64,000 nucleotides of DNA from positions 1 through 64,000 of the forward strand of contig JAQVNJ010000002.1 of the NCBI GenBank assembly GCA_028703175.1, read 5' to 3'. The notes beneath the pieces were generated by a model. The model had not been told where the DNA came from, searched no databases, and saw only the letters and a list, made by a program, of their open reading frames with translations. Positions 50,501 through 58,932 of the stretch are shown piece after piece. This DNA comes from JAAYCB01 sp012744395 (GTDB lineage Bacteria; Planctomycetota; Planctomycetia; Pirellulales; Thermoguttaceae). The translations under genes were made by a program, and so were the position numbers. Position 1 is the first letter of the stretch, and each line of letters begins with the position of its first letter.

Positions 50501-53242
50501 CGCGACAACCTGATGGCCGCCACGTTCCGGGAGGTTGGAATCTCGGTGGTGGCGGACGACGGCGAGGGCACCCAGGTTGGACCGCTGCTGGTGACGCAGG
50601 ATTTCGGCGACGGTTCGTCTCTCCAGGAGGCGTATCTTCTGGGCGTGGTCTACAGCGACGCGAATGGAAACGGCTGGTACGATGCGGGCGAGGGATTCGG
50701 CGGGGTCGAATTGCTGATCGAAGGGACCGGTGGGACCTACCTGACGACGTCGATGACCGCCGGCGGCTACCAGACGTTCGTTTCGCCGGGCGTATACACC
50801 GTGACGGCCTACGGGGGGGGCCTGCCGGCGCCGCTGGTCGTCCACGACGTGGTTGTCGGCAGCGCGAACGTCAAGGTCGATTTCGATTACGATCCGGCGG
50901 AGCACGCCACGCCGCTGGTCGATCTGAACGGGCCGGAGGAAGCGGGGAGCGATTTCCAGACGACGTATTTCGAGGGTTGGGGGGCCGTGCCGATCGTCGC
51001 CGCCGACGCCACGCTGGAGAACTCGTACGGCGATCGGCCGATCCTCACCCTGACGGCGGCGATCACCAACCGCCTCGACCCGGAAGAGTTTCTGGCGGTC
51101 GACACGGCGGGCACGCCGCTGGTGGCCGACTACGACGCGCCGGCGGGGATTCTCACGCTGAGTGGATCGGCGTCCGCGGAGACGTACCAGCAGGTCTTGC
51201 GGACGCTTGTTTACGACCACCTGGGGAGCGATCCGGATCTCACGCCGCGGCAGATCGAGGTTGTCGCCTTCAACGGCATTCAGAGCAGCCTGCCCGCCAC
51301 CGCGACGGTCAATATCGTCGCCACCGTCCCGCCGGAGGCGCCGATCGACGACATCGGGGTGGTCGATTTTCTCCGCATCGAGGGGATCCAGATCTCCGCG
51401 TCGCCCCGGTACCAACTGACGGCCGTGCGCGACGGCCTGTTGAGCATCGACGTCGTGGCGGAGGCTGGAGACGATTTCGAGTTGACGGTCTGCGACGATT
51501 TGGACTCCCCCGGCGTTCTTCTTTCGGCCCCATCGAGCGATCGCCATGCGCGGATCGACCTGGCGGGCGTGGCGGCGGGGGAGACGTACTACGTCGAGCT
51601 TTCCGGGCCCGGCGGCGGCGCCCGGATGATCTTGGGCAACGTGGTCCGCCAGGACGGCCTGAGCGTGACCGTTGAGGGGACCAGCGGCGACGACGAATTC
51701 GAATTCCTCGCCGGCAGCGCGCTCTGGTTCTCCTTCAACGGGCTGGAGTACGAGTACGCGCGCGGCGAAGTCGCCCGCGTGAGCTTCCAAGGCGGCGGGG
51801 GCGACGACCGAGCCGCGTTGACCGGTTCGGAGGGTGGCGACCTGGCCAGCCTCTGGCCCGGCGAGGCAACGCTTTCCGGGTGGGGTTACGAAGTGGCCGT
51901 GGCCGATTGCGGGGTGATCCACGTTGAGGGCGGCGGGGGCGAGGACGACACCGTTTCCCTGTTCGATTCGGAGGGCGATGATCTGCTGCTGGGCGGACCG
52001 GCCGGGGTGAGCTTTTCAGGACCAGGTTTCGCCAACAGCGCGGCCGGATTCCCGACAATGCTCACGTATTCCACGCGCGGCGGCGTTGATCTGGCCGAGA
52101 TCGTCGGCGGCTCGGGCGACGAAGAGTTCGTCGGCAAGCCAGAGATCGGCAAGCTGATCTCCGCCGATTCCTACTTGCGCGTCAAGTTGTTCGAAAAGGT
52201 CGTTGTCGAAGGCGGCGGCGGCGTCGACTCGGCCCGCCTCTACGGCAATTCCGGCAGCGAGACGTTCACGGCCGGACCGCGAAGCGGCGAGCTTGTCGGC
52301 GATGGCTTCCACATGATTGTCAGGGACTATCCGTATATTCACGCCTACTCGCGGGGCGGCGCCGGCGATCGGGCGACGCTGACCGGCTCGGGCGGCAACG
52401 ACACGCTCGTGGCCACGCCGCTCTACGCCAAGCTGTTCGGCGAGGACTACCTGGTGCGGGCGAAGTTCTTCCCGCACGTGGAGATCGTCGCCCCGCAGGG
52501 CGGCCTGGGCCTCGCCCGGCTGTACGATTCCGAGGGCGACGACGAGGTGGTGCTCAGCCCCGCGGAGAGCCAGCTTGCCGGACCGGGATTCGACTATCGG
52601 CTCCGCGGCTTCGGCCAGGTGACCGCTTATGCCGATTCCGGCGGCGCAGACACGGCCAAGATCTACGACACGCCGGGCGATGACCTGTTCACCGCCAGGC
52701 CCGGTGACGCCGCGCTCTCGGGTGAGGGGTTCCTCGCCCGGGCCATCGGGTTCCCGCAAGTCCACGCCTACTCCGTGGCCGGCGGTAGCGACACGGCGGC
52801 GCTGTATGACTCGGCGGGCGACGACCAGGTGCTCTCCAGGCCGGATTTCACCTGGATGGCCGCCGGCGGCTTCTTCGCCCGGGCCAAGTTGTTCGACACC
52901 GTGCATGCCTACTCCACCGCGGGCGGACACGACACGGCGCGGTTTTACTCCGACGGCACGGGCGCCCATTTTGAAGGGAGGGCCGGCGCCAGCACGATCA
53001 CGGAAAACGGCCGGCAGCGCCAAGTCGCCGCCTTCGCGGAGGTCTATGCCGAGGCCGGACAGCAGGGAGCCACCGCGCTGCTCCTCGGATCAGAGACGCC
53101 GGGCGACGTGTTCGAGTCGGGCGACGATTGGGCCCGGGTGAGCAATTCCCTGCTCGACTTCCTGATCGAGGTTCGCCGCTTCACCGTCGATCTCGGCCAG
53201 CCGGGCGAGCCGGTGCCATCCGCCGAGTCGCTCGACGCGTAG
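47582..53242 (+). CDS. giant exported protein with duplicated CAP modules, LEPR-XLL-like start
   Basis: 1886 residues from the ATG (MKPVRTVRHLAVESLERRHLL), an N-terminus close to the planctomycete LEPR-XLL export motif. Module 1 has a CAP domain (NHTKLM, GENVFAY and RSHRDNL give the His/Glu/His site), an SdrD-B/Cna-B-like domain (YSDANGNGWYDAGEGF), a cadherin-like domain (LVDLNGPEEAGSDFQTTYF), a Calx-beta domain (about 455-560) and a beta-rich domain. Module 2 repeats all of this except Calx-beta. The last ~400 residues are about six repeats of ~60 residues (LYDSAGDDQVLSRP, FPQVHAYS). CAP proteins bind or cleave lipids or peptides. This is a surface or matrix protein. The DNA of the two CAP modules appears identical (see repeat). 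Confidence 0.8.
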   Translation: MKPVRTVRHLAVESLERRHLLSVAGGSDPVFDPSPLEQEMLEHVNRLRLAPQAELDVLFTDIAAAIARDPDARIAMGVFQDPSAEQIQSDWAGLAPVAPLAWNASLHRAATNHTKLMVVYDEQSHLLPGEPSLGARLAAAGYRGSAVGENVFAYMNTVFHGHSAFAIDWGVADRSHRDNLMAATFREVGISVVADDGEGTQVGPLLVTQDFGDGSSLQEAYLLGVVYSDANGNGWYDAGEGFGGVELLIEGTGGTYLTTSMTAGGYQTFVSPGVYTVTAYGGGLPAPLVVHDVVVGSANVKVDFDYDPAEHATPLVDLNGPEEAGSDFQTTYFEGWGAVPIVAADATLENSYGDRPILTLTAAITNRLDPEEFLAVDTAGTPLVADYDAPAGILTLSGSASAETYQQVLRTLVYDHLGSDPDLTPRQIEVVAFNGIQSSLPATATVNIVATVPPEVSIDDIRVEENSDGQLDYRFTVSLSAAVGRTVSVEFETRDNSARAGEDYHAVSQTVVFAPGETVQTVRVSLVDDEVAEEDETFFGVLLNPSGAVIAGGVGVATIVDDDAAIKLGAVDFLRIEGIEISPTPLYRLTTTRDGVLSIDALAGAEGDFQLTVYDRFRSPDTLVSATSSDGHARIDLAGAAAGETYYVELSGAGGGGRLILGNVVHQDGLSVTVEGTGGGDVFEFLAASPLWFSFNGLEYEYARGEVARVSFQGGGGDDRAALTGSEGGDLASLWPGEAALSGWGYEVAVADCGVIHVDGGGGASDTALLFDSEGNGLLLSEPAGVSLSGPGFANSAAGFQSVLAYSTRDGVEVVEVIGGSGGSDPVFDPSPLEQEMLEHVNRLRLAPQAELDVLFTDIAAAIARDPDARIAMGVFQDPSAEQIQSDWAGLAPVAPLAWNASLHRAATNHTKLMVVYDEQSHLLPGEPSLGARLAAAGYRGSAVGENVFAYMNTVFHGHSAFAIDWGVADRSHRDNLMAATFREVGISVVADDGEGTQVGPLLVTQDFGDGSSLQEAYLLGVVYSDANGNGWYDAGEGFGGVELLIEGTGGTYLTTSMTAGGYQTFVSPGVYTVTAYGGGLPAPLVVHDVVVGSANVKVDFDYDPAEHATPLVDLNGPEEAGSDFQTTYFEGWGAVPIVAADATLENSYGDRPILTLTAAITNRLDPEEFLAVDTAGTPLVADYDAPAGILTLSGSASAETYQQVLRTLVYDHLGSDPDLTPRQIEVVAFNGIQSSLPATATVNIVATVPPEAPIDDIGVVDFLRIEGIQISASPRYQLTAVRDGLLSIDVVAEAGDDFELTVCDDLDSPGVLLSAPSSDRHARIDLAGVAAGETYYVELSGPGGGARMILGNVVRQDGLSVTVEGTSGDDEFEFLAGSALWFSFNGLEYEYARGEVARVSFQGGGGDDRAALTGSEGGDLASLWPGEATLSGWGYEVAVADCGVIHVEGGGGEDDTVSLFDSEGDDLLLGGPAGVSFSGPGFANSAAGFPTMLTYSTRGGVDLAEIVGGSGDEEFVGKPEIGKLISADSYLRVKLFEKVVVEGGGGVDSARLYGNSGSETFTAGPRSGELVGDGFHMIVRDYPYIHAYSRGGAGDRATLTGSGGNDTLVATPLYAKLFGEDYLVRAKFFPHVEIVAPQGGLGLARLYDSEGDDEVVLSPAESQLAGPGFDYRLRGFGQVTAYADSGGADTAKIYDTPGDDLFTARPGDAALSGEGFLARAIGFPQVHAYSVAGGSDTAALYDSAGDDQVLSRPDFTWMAAGGFFARAKLFDTVHAYSTAGGHDTARFYSDGTGAHFEGRAGASTITENGRQRQVAAFAEVYAEAGQQGATALLLGSETPGDVFESGDDWARVSNSLLDFLIEVRRFTVDLGQPGEPVPSAESLDA
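47654..51338 (+). repeat. 1294-bp direct repeat, apparently perfect (47654-48947 = 50045-51338)
   Basis: With an offset of 2391 bp (797 codons), all stretches compared by eye and both translated modules are identical from 47654/50045 to 48947/51338. Just outside these limits the copies differ. After the block, copy 1 has a Calx-beta domain that copy 2 lacks, and the following beta domains are only roughly three-quarters identical in protein. The whole repeat lies inside one gene, in frame. Confidence 0.85.
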
Positions 53243-53291
53243 GTTTCTCGCGGTTTTGGCGTTGGCTGCCACGCCCCCGCCCATCCTCCCG

Positions 53292-53316
53292 GCTGCCAAG
53301 CTCCAGCTTGGGAACC
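53292..53316. repeat. REP-like palindrome copy
   Basis: Reads gctgccaagctccagcttgg then gaacc; same family as 11431-11496. It lies between the giant gene and the membrane glycosyltransferase gene. Confidence 0.6.
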
Positions 53317-53439
53317 GCCGGACGACGTCGCGTCCTTCGACGCGCATCCCTCGGATTCTCTTGCGGCAGGCATCCCAATCTCTCTTGCCCCCCCAAGCGG
53401 TTCCGCCAATAATCGGAACCGCATCAGCAAGGAGGTTCG

Positions 53440-55038
53440 ATGGATTCGCAGCCTGGATTTCCCCGCGGTTGGGAAGAAGATCAGGGCGACCGGCTCTTCT
53501 CAGCCGGCGAAGCCCCCCGAGCGGCGCCGGTCCGGCTGCCGGTGATCGTGGGATTATTGGCCCTGGCCCTGATTCCAAGAGCCTGGGCGGCGACCCTGCA
53601 CGACATCCTCTGCCCCGACGCGGTCACCTACCTCTCGTTGACCGAGAAGCTTGCGGCGGGTGACGCCCCGACGACGTTTCACCGCGAGGGGATCAACATC
53701 TATCCGCTGATCCTGCTGGCTCTGAAGCACGCGCCGCTCGACTGGCTTGCGGCGGCCAAATGGTGGAGCGTGGCCATGGCCACGCTGGCGGTGCTGCCGA
53801 TCTACGGCTGGTTGCGCCGCCAGTTCAATCCGCCCCTGGCGATCCTCGGCAGCGCGCTCTACGCGCTGCATCCGGCGATGGTCCACGACAGCCCCTTGAT
53901 CGTCCGCGACCCGACGTTCTGGCTCCTGTTCGCCTTCGGGCTGTATTCGTCGTGGCGGGCGGTCGCCGAGATTCGCCGGCGGTGGTTTCTCGCGTTCGCG
54001 CTGGTGTTCACACTGGCGATCCATTTGCGCAGCGAGGGTTGGTTTCTGCTGCCGGTTTTTGTGCCCTGGGCCGTGGCGCGGTTGCGGCGGGCGGGCGGGC
54101 AGAGGCGGATTCTGCTGGCCGGCACGCTGTTTGCCGTCGCCCTGGGCCCGACCCTCGGTTGGCTGGCCAACGAGGCGGTGTTTGCCGATCCCCAGGAGCT
54201 GCCCGACGGCGACAAGCGGCACGTTGAGCGGTTGCAGCAGCTGCTCGATGGGCCAGAGGCGAGTTCCGCAGGCAGTCTTCTGGCCGGGACGCGGCGGCTC
54301 GTGGTCCGCTATGTCAAGGCGGTGGGCTATCTGCACGGCCTGTTGGCGGTTGCCGGACTGCTTTACTGGAAGTCGCGAGCGCTCGGTGCGTCGAAAGGGC
54401 CGCTGATCCTGTTTTGCCTGCTCTCGGCCGGGGCAATCTGGGGGCTCTGCTGCCTCATTGAAATGGACCGCCGCTACGTCTACCCCACCGTAATCGCCGG
54501 CCTCCCGGTAATGGGGGCCGGTTTGTGCCTGGCCGCGAGCCGCTGCTCCACAGCCGCCAATCGGCGCCGAGGCGTTGATCGCCGCGATTTCGCGTTTTGG
54601 CTGTTGTGCCTGCTGGCCTGCAGCGGGCTCTTCCTCTCGGCGCAGATCGTCATCAGCCCGCGGCCCCTGCTCTACGATCAAGCGGCGATTGGCCGCTGGA
54701 TTTGCCAGCGGCTCGGTCCCGGCTGCTCGATCGCGGCAAGCATTCCCGAAACCCGTCTTGTGGGGTATTACAGTGGCGGCCAAACGTTGTTCTTCACAGG
54801 GCCGAAACTGCTTCTGGGAGCAGAAGGCGAATCGAACCGCTCCGCCAGGCCGGCCCCCGACGTCGTCCTGCTCTGGATCGACTGGCGCAATCCCGAGGGG
54901 CGGAAGCGATTCGAACGAGCGATTCAGGTCGCCGCCGATTCGGGCTACCACGAGGTGGCCGCCGAGAGTCTGCCCGAGGAGTGCCGGGAGATGATTGTCC
55001 TGATTCGCAAGCGCGCTTGCCCCGCCCCGGACCGTTAG
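53440..55038 (+). CDS. GT39-like membrane glycosyltransferase
   Basis: 532 residues with an aaggagg site before the ATG. The N-terminal ~35 residues are cytosolic, followed by about ten hydrophobic helices. After the first helix, HDILCPDAVTYLSLTEKLA holds the acidic loop expected in GT-C enzymes (an Asp-containing first periplasmic loop). Later landmarks are IYGWLRRQFNPPLAIL, ALYALHPAMVHDSPLIVRDP and MDRRYVYPTVIAG. The family uses polyprenyl-phosphate sugars to modify lipids or proteins. The soluble C-terminus (about 430-532) looks like the usual periplasmic part. The acceptor is unknown. Confidence 0.75.
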   Translation: MDSQPGFPRGWEEDQGDRLFSAGEAPRAAPVRLPVIVGLLALALIPRAWAATLHDILCPDAVTYLSLTEKLAAGDAPTTFHREGINIYPLILLALKHAPLDWLAAAKWWSVAMATLAVLPIYGWLRRQFNPPLAILGSALYALHPAMVHDSPLIVRDPTFWLLFAFGLYSSWRAVAEIRRRWFLAFALVFTLAIHLRSEGWFLLPVFVPWAVARLRRAGGQRRILLAGTLFAVALGPTLGWLANEAVFADPQELPDGDKRHVERLQQLLDGPEASSAGSLLAGTRRLVVRYVKAVGYLHGLLAVAGLLYWKSRALGASKGPLILFCLLSAGAIWGLCCLIEMDRRYVYPTVIAGLPVMGAGLCLAASRCSTAANRRRGVDRRDFAFWLLCLLACSGLFLSAQIVISPRPLLYDQAAIGRWICQRLGPGCSIAASIPETRLVGYYSGGQTLFFTGPKLLLGAEGESNRSARPAPDVVLLWIDWRNPEGRKRFERAIQVAADSGYHEVAAESLPEECREMIVLIRKRACPAPDR

Positions 55039-55105
55039 CCGTCTTGCCCCTGGCTCCTGATCTCCCCTCCCTCTTTCCTGGCTCCCGATCTCCACCCCCT
55101 TTCCT

Positions 55106-55131
55106 GGTTCTCAAGCTCCAGCTTGGGAACC
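55106..55131. repeat. REP-like palindrome copy
   Basis: Reads ggttctcaagctccagcttg then ggaacc; same family as 11431-11496. It lies between the convergent glycosyltransferase and HtrA genes and could end transcripts from either side. Confidence 0.6.
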
Positions 55132-55246
55132 TTTGCCCCGTCCCTGTCCCTTTGCCGCCGGCAAGAAATGGCAAAACCCCTCGGGCGCGCCAGGGCACGC
55201 TCGAGGGGCCCGATCTCAATCGCAATCAGCGACCGCGGATGCCTGG

Positions 55247-56773
55247 TCAACCGCGAGCGCGGAGCACGATGAAACGTGCGCCGCTGCCGTCGCGGACGAG
55301 CAGCAGGATCCCCGTTTCCAGTTGCTGGTCCTTGAGGGCCTCGCGGAGCTCGTTGACCGAATTGACCGCCTTGCGGTTGACTTCGGCGATCACCAGGCCG
55401 GGCCGCAGTCCGGCCAGGTCGGCGATGCTCCCCGGCTTGACGCTGGTGATCACCACGCCCTGGCCGGATTCAACGCCGAGTTGTTCAGCCACCTCGGCCG
55501 TCAAGTCCTCGGCGGCGATCCCGAGCTTGTCGAACTGTGACTGCCGGGGGGCGGCGGAACCGGAACCGGAGCTGGAGTTGCGGGAGAGTCCGTATTCCTG
55601 CGGCATCTCCAGGCACGTCACGTCGATCGAGAGTCGTTTTCCGTCGCGGATGATCGAGAGCTTCTGCTTCTGGCCGACCTCGGCCTTTTCGACGAGTCCT
55701 TGAAGCTGGGCGGGGGATGTCACCGCCGTGCCGTCGAAGGAGACGATCACATCGCCGGCTTGCAGTCCGGCCTTCGCGGCCGGGGCGTCGTCTTGGACAT
55801 TGGCGACGAGGACTCCTTTGTTGGTTTCGACGCCGAATTGTTCGGCGAGTTGGTGGGTCACCGGCTGGATCGCCACGCCGAGATAGGCGCGGCGGACCAC
55901 GCCATGCTCGAGCAACTCACGGCTGACCCAGTTGGCCAGGTTCACGGGGACGGCGAAGCCGACCCCCTGGTAGCCGCCGCTGCGGGAAGAGATTGCCGTG
56001 TTGATGCCGATCACCTCGCCGTCGAGGTTGACCAGCGGACCGCCGCTGTTGCCCGGATTGATGGCGGCGTCGGTCTGGATGAAGTTTTCTCGATCGGTAA
56101 TCCCGATGCCGCGCCCCTTGGCGCTGACGATTCCCGCGGTGACCGTGCCTTCCAGGCCGAACGGTTGCCCGAGGGCCAGAACCCAGTCGCCAACGGCCAC
56201 TTCGTCGCTATCGCCGAGCCGAGCGGCCTTCAGGTCCTTGACGCCTTGGATGCGAATCACCGCGATGTCGGTCTTCGGGTCGGACTTGACGTCCGTGGCG
56301 GTGAACTCGCGGCCATCGAGCAGGCGAACGGCAATCTCACCGCCGCCTTCGACAACGTGCCGGTTCGTGAGGATCACGCCCGACGGATCGATGATCACCC
56401 CGGAGCCGATGCCCGGGGCACGTCGTTGCGTGCCTGGATTCGAGGGCATTTCTTCGAAGAATCGCCGCAATTCCGGATGGTTGGGCATCAGGTCGCCGAA
56501 CGGGCTCGACCACATCTCGCCACCGAACGGTCGCAACTCCGCCCGCGGCGAGCTTTCCGCTGCTTTCGGGATGTTCTTGAGCATCACGACGGCGGGCAAG
56601 ACCTCGTCGGCCGCCCCGCGAAACGCGGTCGAAAGCTGTTTGGCATACCCGTGCGCTACCGTCGGTTGATTCTCCCCGCGCGGGTTGTCTTGCGCGATAG
56701 CCCAGGCGCTGAGCACCACCGCGGCGACGGTCAACGCCGCTCCATAGAACCAGAAGTGACTCCTCTTGCGCAT
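55247..56773 (-). CDS. HtrA/DegP-family serine endoprotease
   Basis: 508 residues from the ATG at 56773, with gaggtg 6 nt upstream; the longer frame to 56995 is rejected. A signal or anchor (FWFYGAALTVAAVVLSAWA) is followed by a trypsin-like domain with His139 (LTNRHVVEGGG), Asp169 (DPKTDIAVIRI) and Ser243 (INPGNSGGPLV). PDZ1 is at about 290-380 (GVLVANVQDDAPAAKAGLQAGDVI) and PDZ2 at about 420-505 (GVVITSVKPGSIADLAGLRPG). It degrades or refolds damaged envelope proteins. Start-site regulation (sigma-E-like or two-component) cannot be seen. Confidence 0.95.
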   Translation of the reverse strand: MRKRSHFWFYGAALTVAAVVLSAWAIAQDNPRGENQPTVAHGYAKQLSTAFRGAADEVLPAVVMLKNIPKAAESSPRAELRPFGGEMWSSPFGDLMPNHPELRRFFEEMPSNPGTQRRAPGIGSGVIIDPSGVILTNRHVVEGGGEIAVRLLDGREFTATDVKSDPKTDIAVIRIQGVKDLKAARLGDSDEVAVGDWVLALGQPFGLEGTVTAGIVSAKGRGIGITDRENFIQTDAAINPGNSGGPLVNLDGEVIGINTAISSRSGGYQGVGFAVPVNLANWVSRELLEHGVVRRAYLGVAIQPVTHQLAEQFGVETNKGVLVANVQDDAPAAKAGLQAGDVIVSFDGTAVTSPAQLQGLVEKAEVGQKQKLSIIRDGKRLSIDVTCLEMPQEYGLSRNSSSGSGSAAPRQSQFDKLGIAAEDLTAEVAEQLGVESGQGVVITSVKPGSIADLAGLRPGLVIAEVNRKAVNSVNELREALKDQQLETGILLLVRDGSGARFIVLRARG

Positions 56774-57034
56774 TGTTCGCACCTCGTGAAAATTCTGTTG
56801 TAAGTGGATCGGCGGAATGCCGACCTGACCAAGTTGCCGAATGGGCCGATCGGCGCGCTTCGGCGGCGGTCGAAGCAACGCCTGCATCTGCCGGACACGC
56901 GCGCAGTGGCCGCATCCTGGTGGCCCGATGTCCCGCGCCCGGTCAATCGCGCCGCCGTGAACCGCGCGTCGGATCAACCGGGTTACTAGGAGCATGTTGC
57001 CGCCACGGGGGCTCGTGTTGCGGCGGTTTTCCGC

Positions 57035-58573
57035 TCATTTCCACAACCCGCGGTCCAGCAGCCGGTAATTCACCGCCTCGGTCAGATGCTCCAGTTCGAT
57101 CTGGTCGCTCTCGGTGATGTCGGCGATCGTGCGGGCGACGCGGAGGACCTTGTCGTGGGCACGCGCGGAGAGGCCCAACTCCGTGACCGACGCGCGGAGC
57201 AGGTCGCTGCACTCAGCGCTGAGCCGGCAGAACTGGCGGGTCTGGCGGTGGGTCATGTCGGCGTTGTAGCGGGTGCGGCTGCTGTCGTAGCGGTCGGCCT
57301 GCCGGCGGCGGGCCGTGGCGACCTGCTGGCGGATCTCCGCGCTCGACGTGCCGGGCGTCTCGCTCTGCAATTCCCGGTAGGGGACGGCCGGGACCTCGAT
57401 GTGGATGTCGATCCGGTCCAAGAGCGGCCCGCTCATCTTGCCCATGTATTTCTCAACCTGGGGGATCGTGCAGTGGCAGTCGCGCCGAGGATCGTTGCGG
57501 TAGCCGCAAGGGCACGGATTCAGGGCGGCGATGAGCATGAAATTCGCCGGAAAAGTCGTCGAGGAGAGTGCCCGGGAAATCGTCACCGTGCCATCTTCAA
57601 GCGGCTGGCGGAGGACTTCGAGCGTCTGGCGGTTGAACTCGGGCAGCTCGTCGAGGAACAGGACTCCGTTGTGGGCCAGGGAGATTTCGCCGGGCGAGGG
57701 CGTCGAGCCGCCGCCGACCAGGCCGGCGTTGCTGATCGTATGGTGGGGCGCGCGGAACGGGCGGACGGCAAGCAGCGGTTGGCCCGGCTTCAGCCGGCCG
57801 ACGGCGCTGTAGATTCGCGTGGTCTCGATCGACTCCTCGGGTGTCAGGTCGGGCAGGATCGTGCCCATCCGCTTGGCGAGCATCGTCTTGCCGGAGCCGG
57901 GCGGGCCCACCATGAGGATGTTATGCCCCCCGCTGGCGGCAACGGTCAGCGCGCGCTTGGCCATCTCCTGCCCGCGGACATCGCTGAAGTCTTCCTGGTG
58001 GTGGGCCAGGGCGTGGAACAGGCTGTCGATGTTCGACGGGGTGGGCTCGATGTCGATCTCGCCCGAGAGAAAACCCACCGCCTGGGCGAGGCTGGAGATG
58101 GGAATCACCTCGACGTCCTGGACGACGGCCGCTTCCGCCGCGCTCTGCGTGGGGACAAGCAGGCCGCGGAGCCCCGCCTCCTGGGCCGCGGCCATGGCCA
58201 TCGAGAGGGCCCCCTTGGTCGGCCGGGTGCTCCCCTCCAACGCCAGTTCGCCGACCACCGCATAGTCGGCGAGCCGATCGGACTGGACCTGCCCGCTGCC
58301 GAGGAGGATCCCCAGCGTGATCGGCAAATCGAAGGAGGCGGCCTGTTTCGGCAGTTCCGCCGGGGCAAGGTTGATGACAATCCGGTTCTCCGGCAGGATG
58401 AAGCCCGAGTTGACGATTGCCCGATCCACCCGGTGCGTGCTCTCCTTGACGGCCGCCTCCGGCAGGCCGACCAGGAGCGTTTTGGGCAGACCGGCGGGGG
58501 AGACGTCGACCTCGACCTCGATGGGGACAGCTTCGATTCCGACCAGCGCGAAAGTCTTGAGCTTGGCCAGCAT
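57035..58573 (-). CDS. YifB/ComM-family Mg-chelatase-like AAA+ ATPase
   Basis: 512 residues with the standard order: an N-terminal Lon-protease-like domain (VDVSPAGLPKTLLVGLPEAAVKES across the first strands), AAA+ with Walker A GPPGSGKTMLAKR and FRAPHHTISNAGLVGGG, VLFLDELPEFNRQTLEVLRQPLE (Walker B), a Cys loop NPCPCGYRNDPRRDC, then the C-terminal Mg-chelatase domain. ComM promotes branch migration during natural transformation. Close homologues are widespread in non-competent bacteria as well. Confidence 0.93.
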   Translation of the reverse strand: MLAKLKTFALVGIEAVPIEVEVDVSPAGLPKTLLVGLPEAAVKESTHRVDRAIVNSGFILPENRIVINLAPAELPKQAASFDLPITLGILLGSGQVQSDRLADYAVVGELALEGSTRPTKGALSMAMAAAQEAGLRGLLVPTQSAAEAAVVQDVEVIPISSLAQAVGFLSGEIDIEPTPSNIDSLFHALAHHQEDFSDVRGQEMAKRALTVAASGGHNILMVGPPGSGKTMLAKRMGTILPDLTPEESIETTRIYSAVGRLKPGQPLLAVRPFRAPHHTISNAGLVGGGSTPSPGEISLAHNGVLFLDELPEFNRQTLEVLRQPLEDGTVTISRALSSTTFPANFMLIAALNPCPCGYRNDPRRDCHCTIPQVEKYMGKMSGPLLDRIDIHIEVPAVPYRELQSETPGTSSAEIRQQVATARRRQADRYDSSRTRYNADMTHRQTRQFCRLSAECSDLLRASVTELGLSARAHDKVLRVARTIADITESDQIELEHLTEAVNYRLLDRGLWK

Positions 58574-58932
58574 GGCGCGGTTTTCTTCCGAGGGGAATGG
58601 TCGCGGCCGGTTGCGAAACCGGGGTCAGGATCGCGCGCGACGATCCCCGCCGCATCGGCCGCCATGTCTGCCGAGGAGAGTGCGGACCGGCAAGGGGCGG
58701 CGCCTCCTCGGGCGGATCGCCCGGCGGACAGCCGGGCGATCCGCGCGTGCGCGGCAGGAATCCCGCGCGACCGCGGTCCATTCTCGCAGACGGAAAACGG
58801 GAAGACAAGTATTCGTATTCCCTAGAAGTGCGGGCGATAAAGATTGCCCTGCTTTGCCTGGTCGCCGGGCCCTGCCGCGTTCGCCGGCTTCCCGGCCGGC
58901 GTCGGCTCCGCCCCAGGGGATGTTGGGGCTGA
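58574..58932. other. 359-bp intergenic region
   Basis: No gene or RNA was recognised. It separates two leftward genes and probably carries the YifB/ComM promoter. GC-rich words such as cggcgcctcctcgg and ggcggatcgcccggcgga suggest local hairpins, but there is no T-run. Confidence 0.5.

Noticed and set aside
49070..51922. 950-codon frame antisense to the giant CAP protein
   Set aside because: It mirrors the duplicated sense gene and has no domain motif; a GC-driven shadow.
56774..56995. N-terminal extension of the HtrA gene
   Set aside because: A good ribosome site and the signal peptide both start at 56773; the upstream residues are random-looking.
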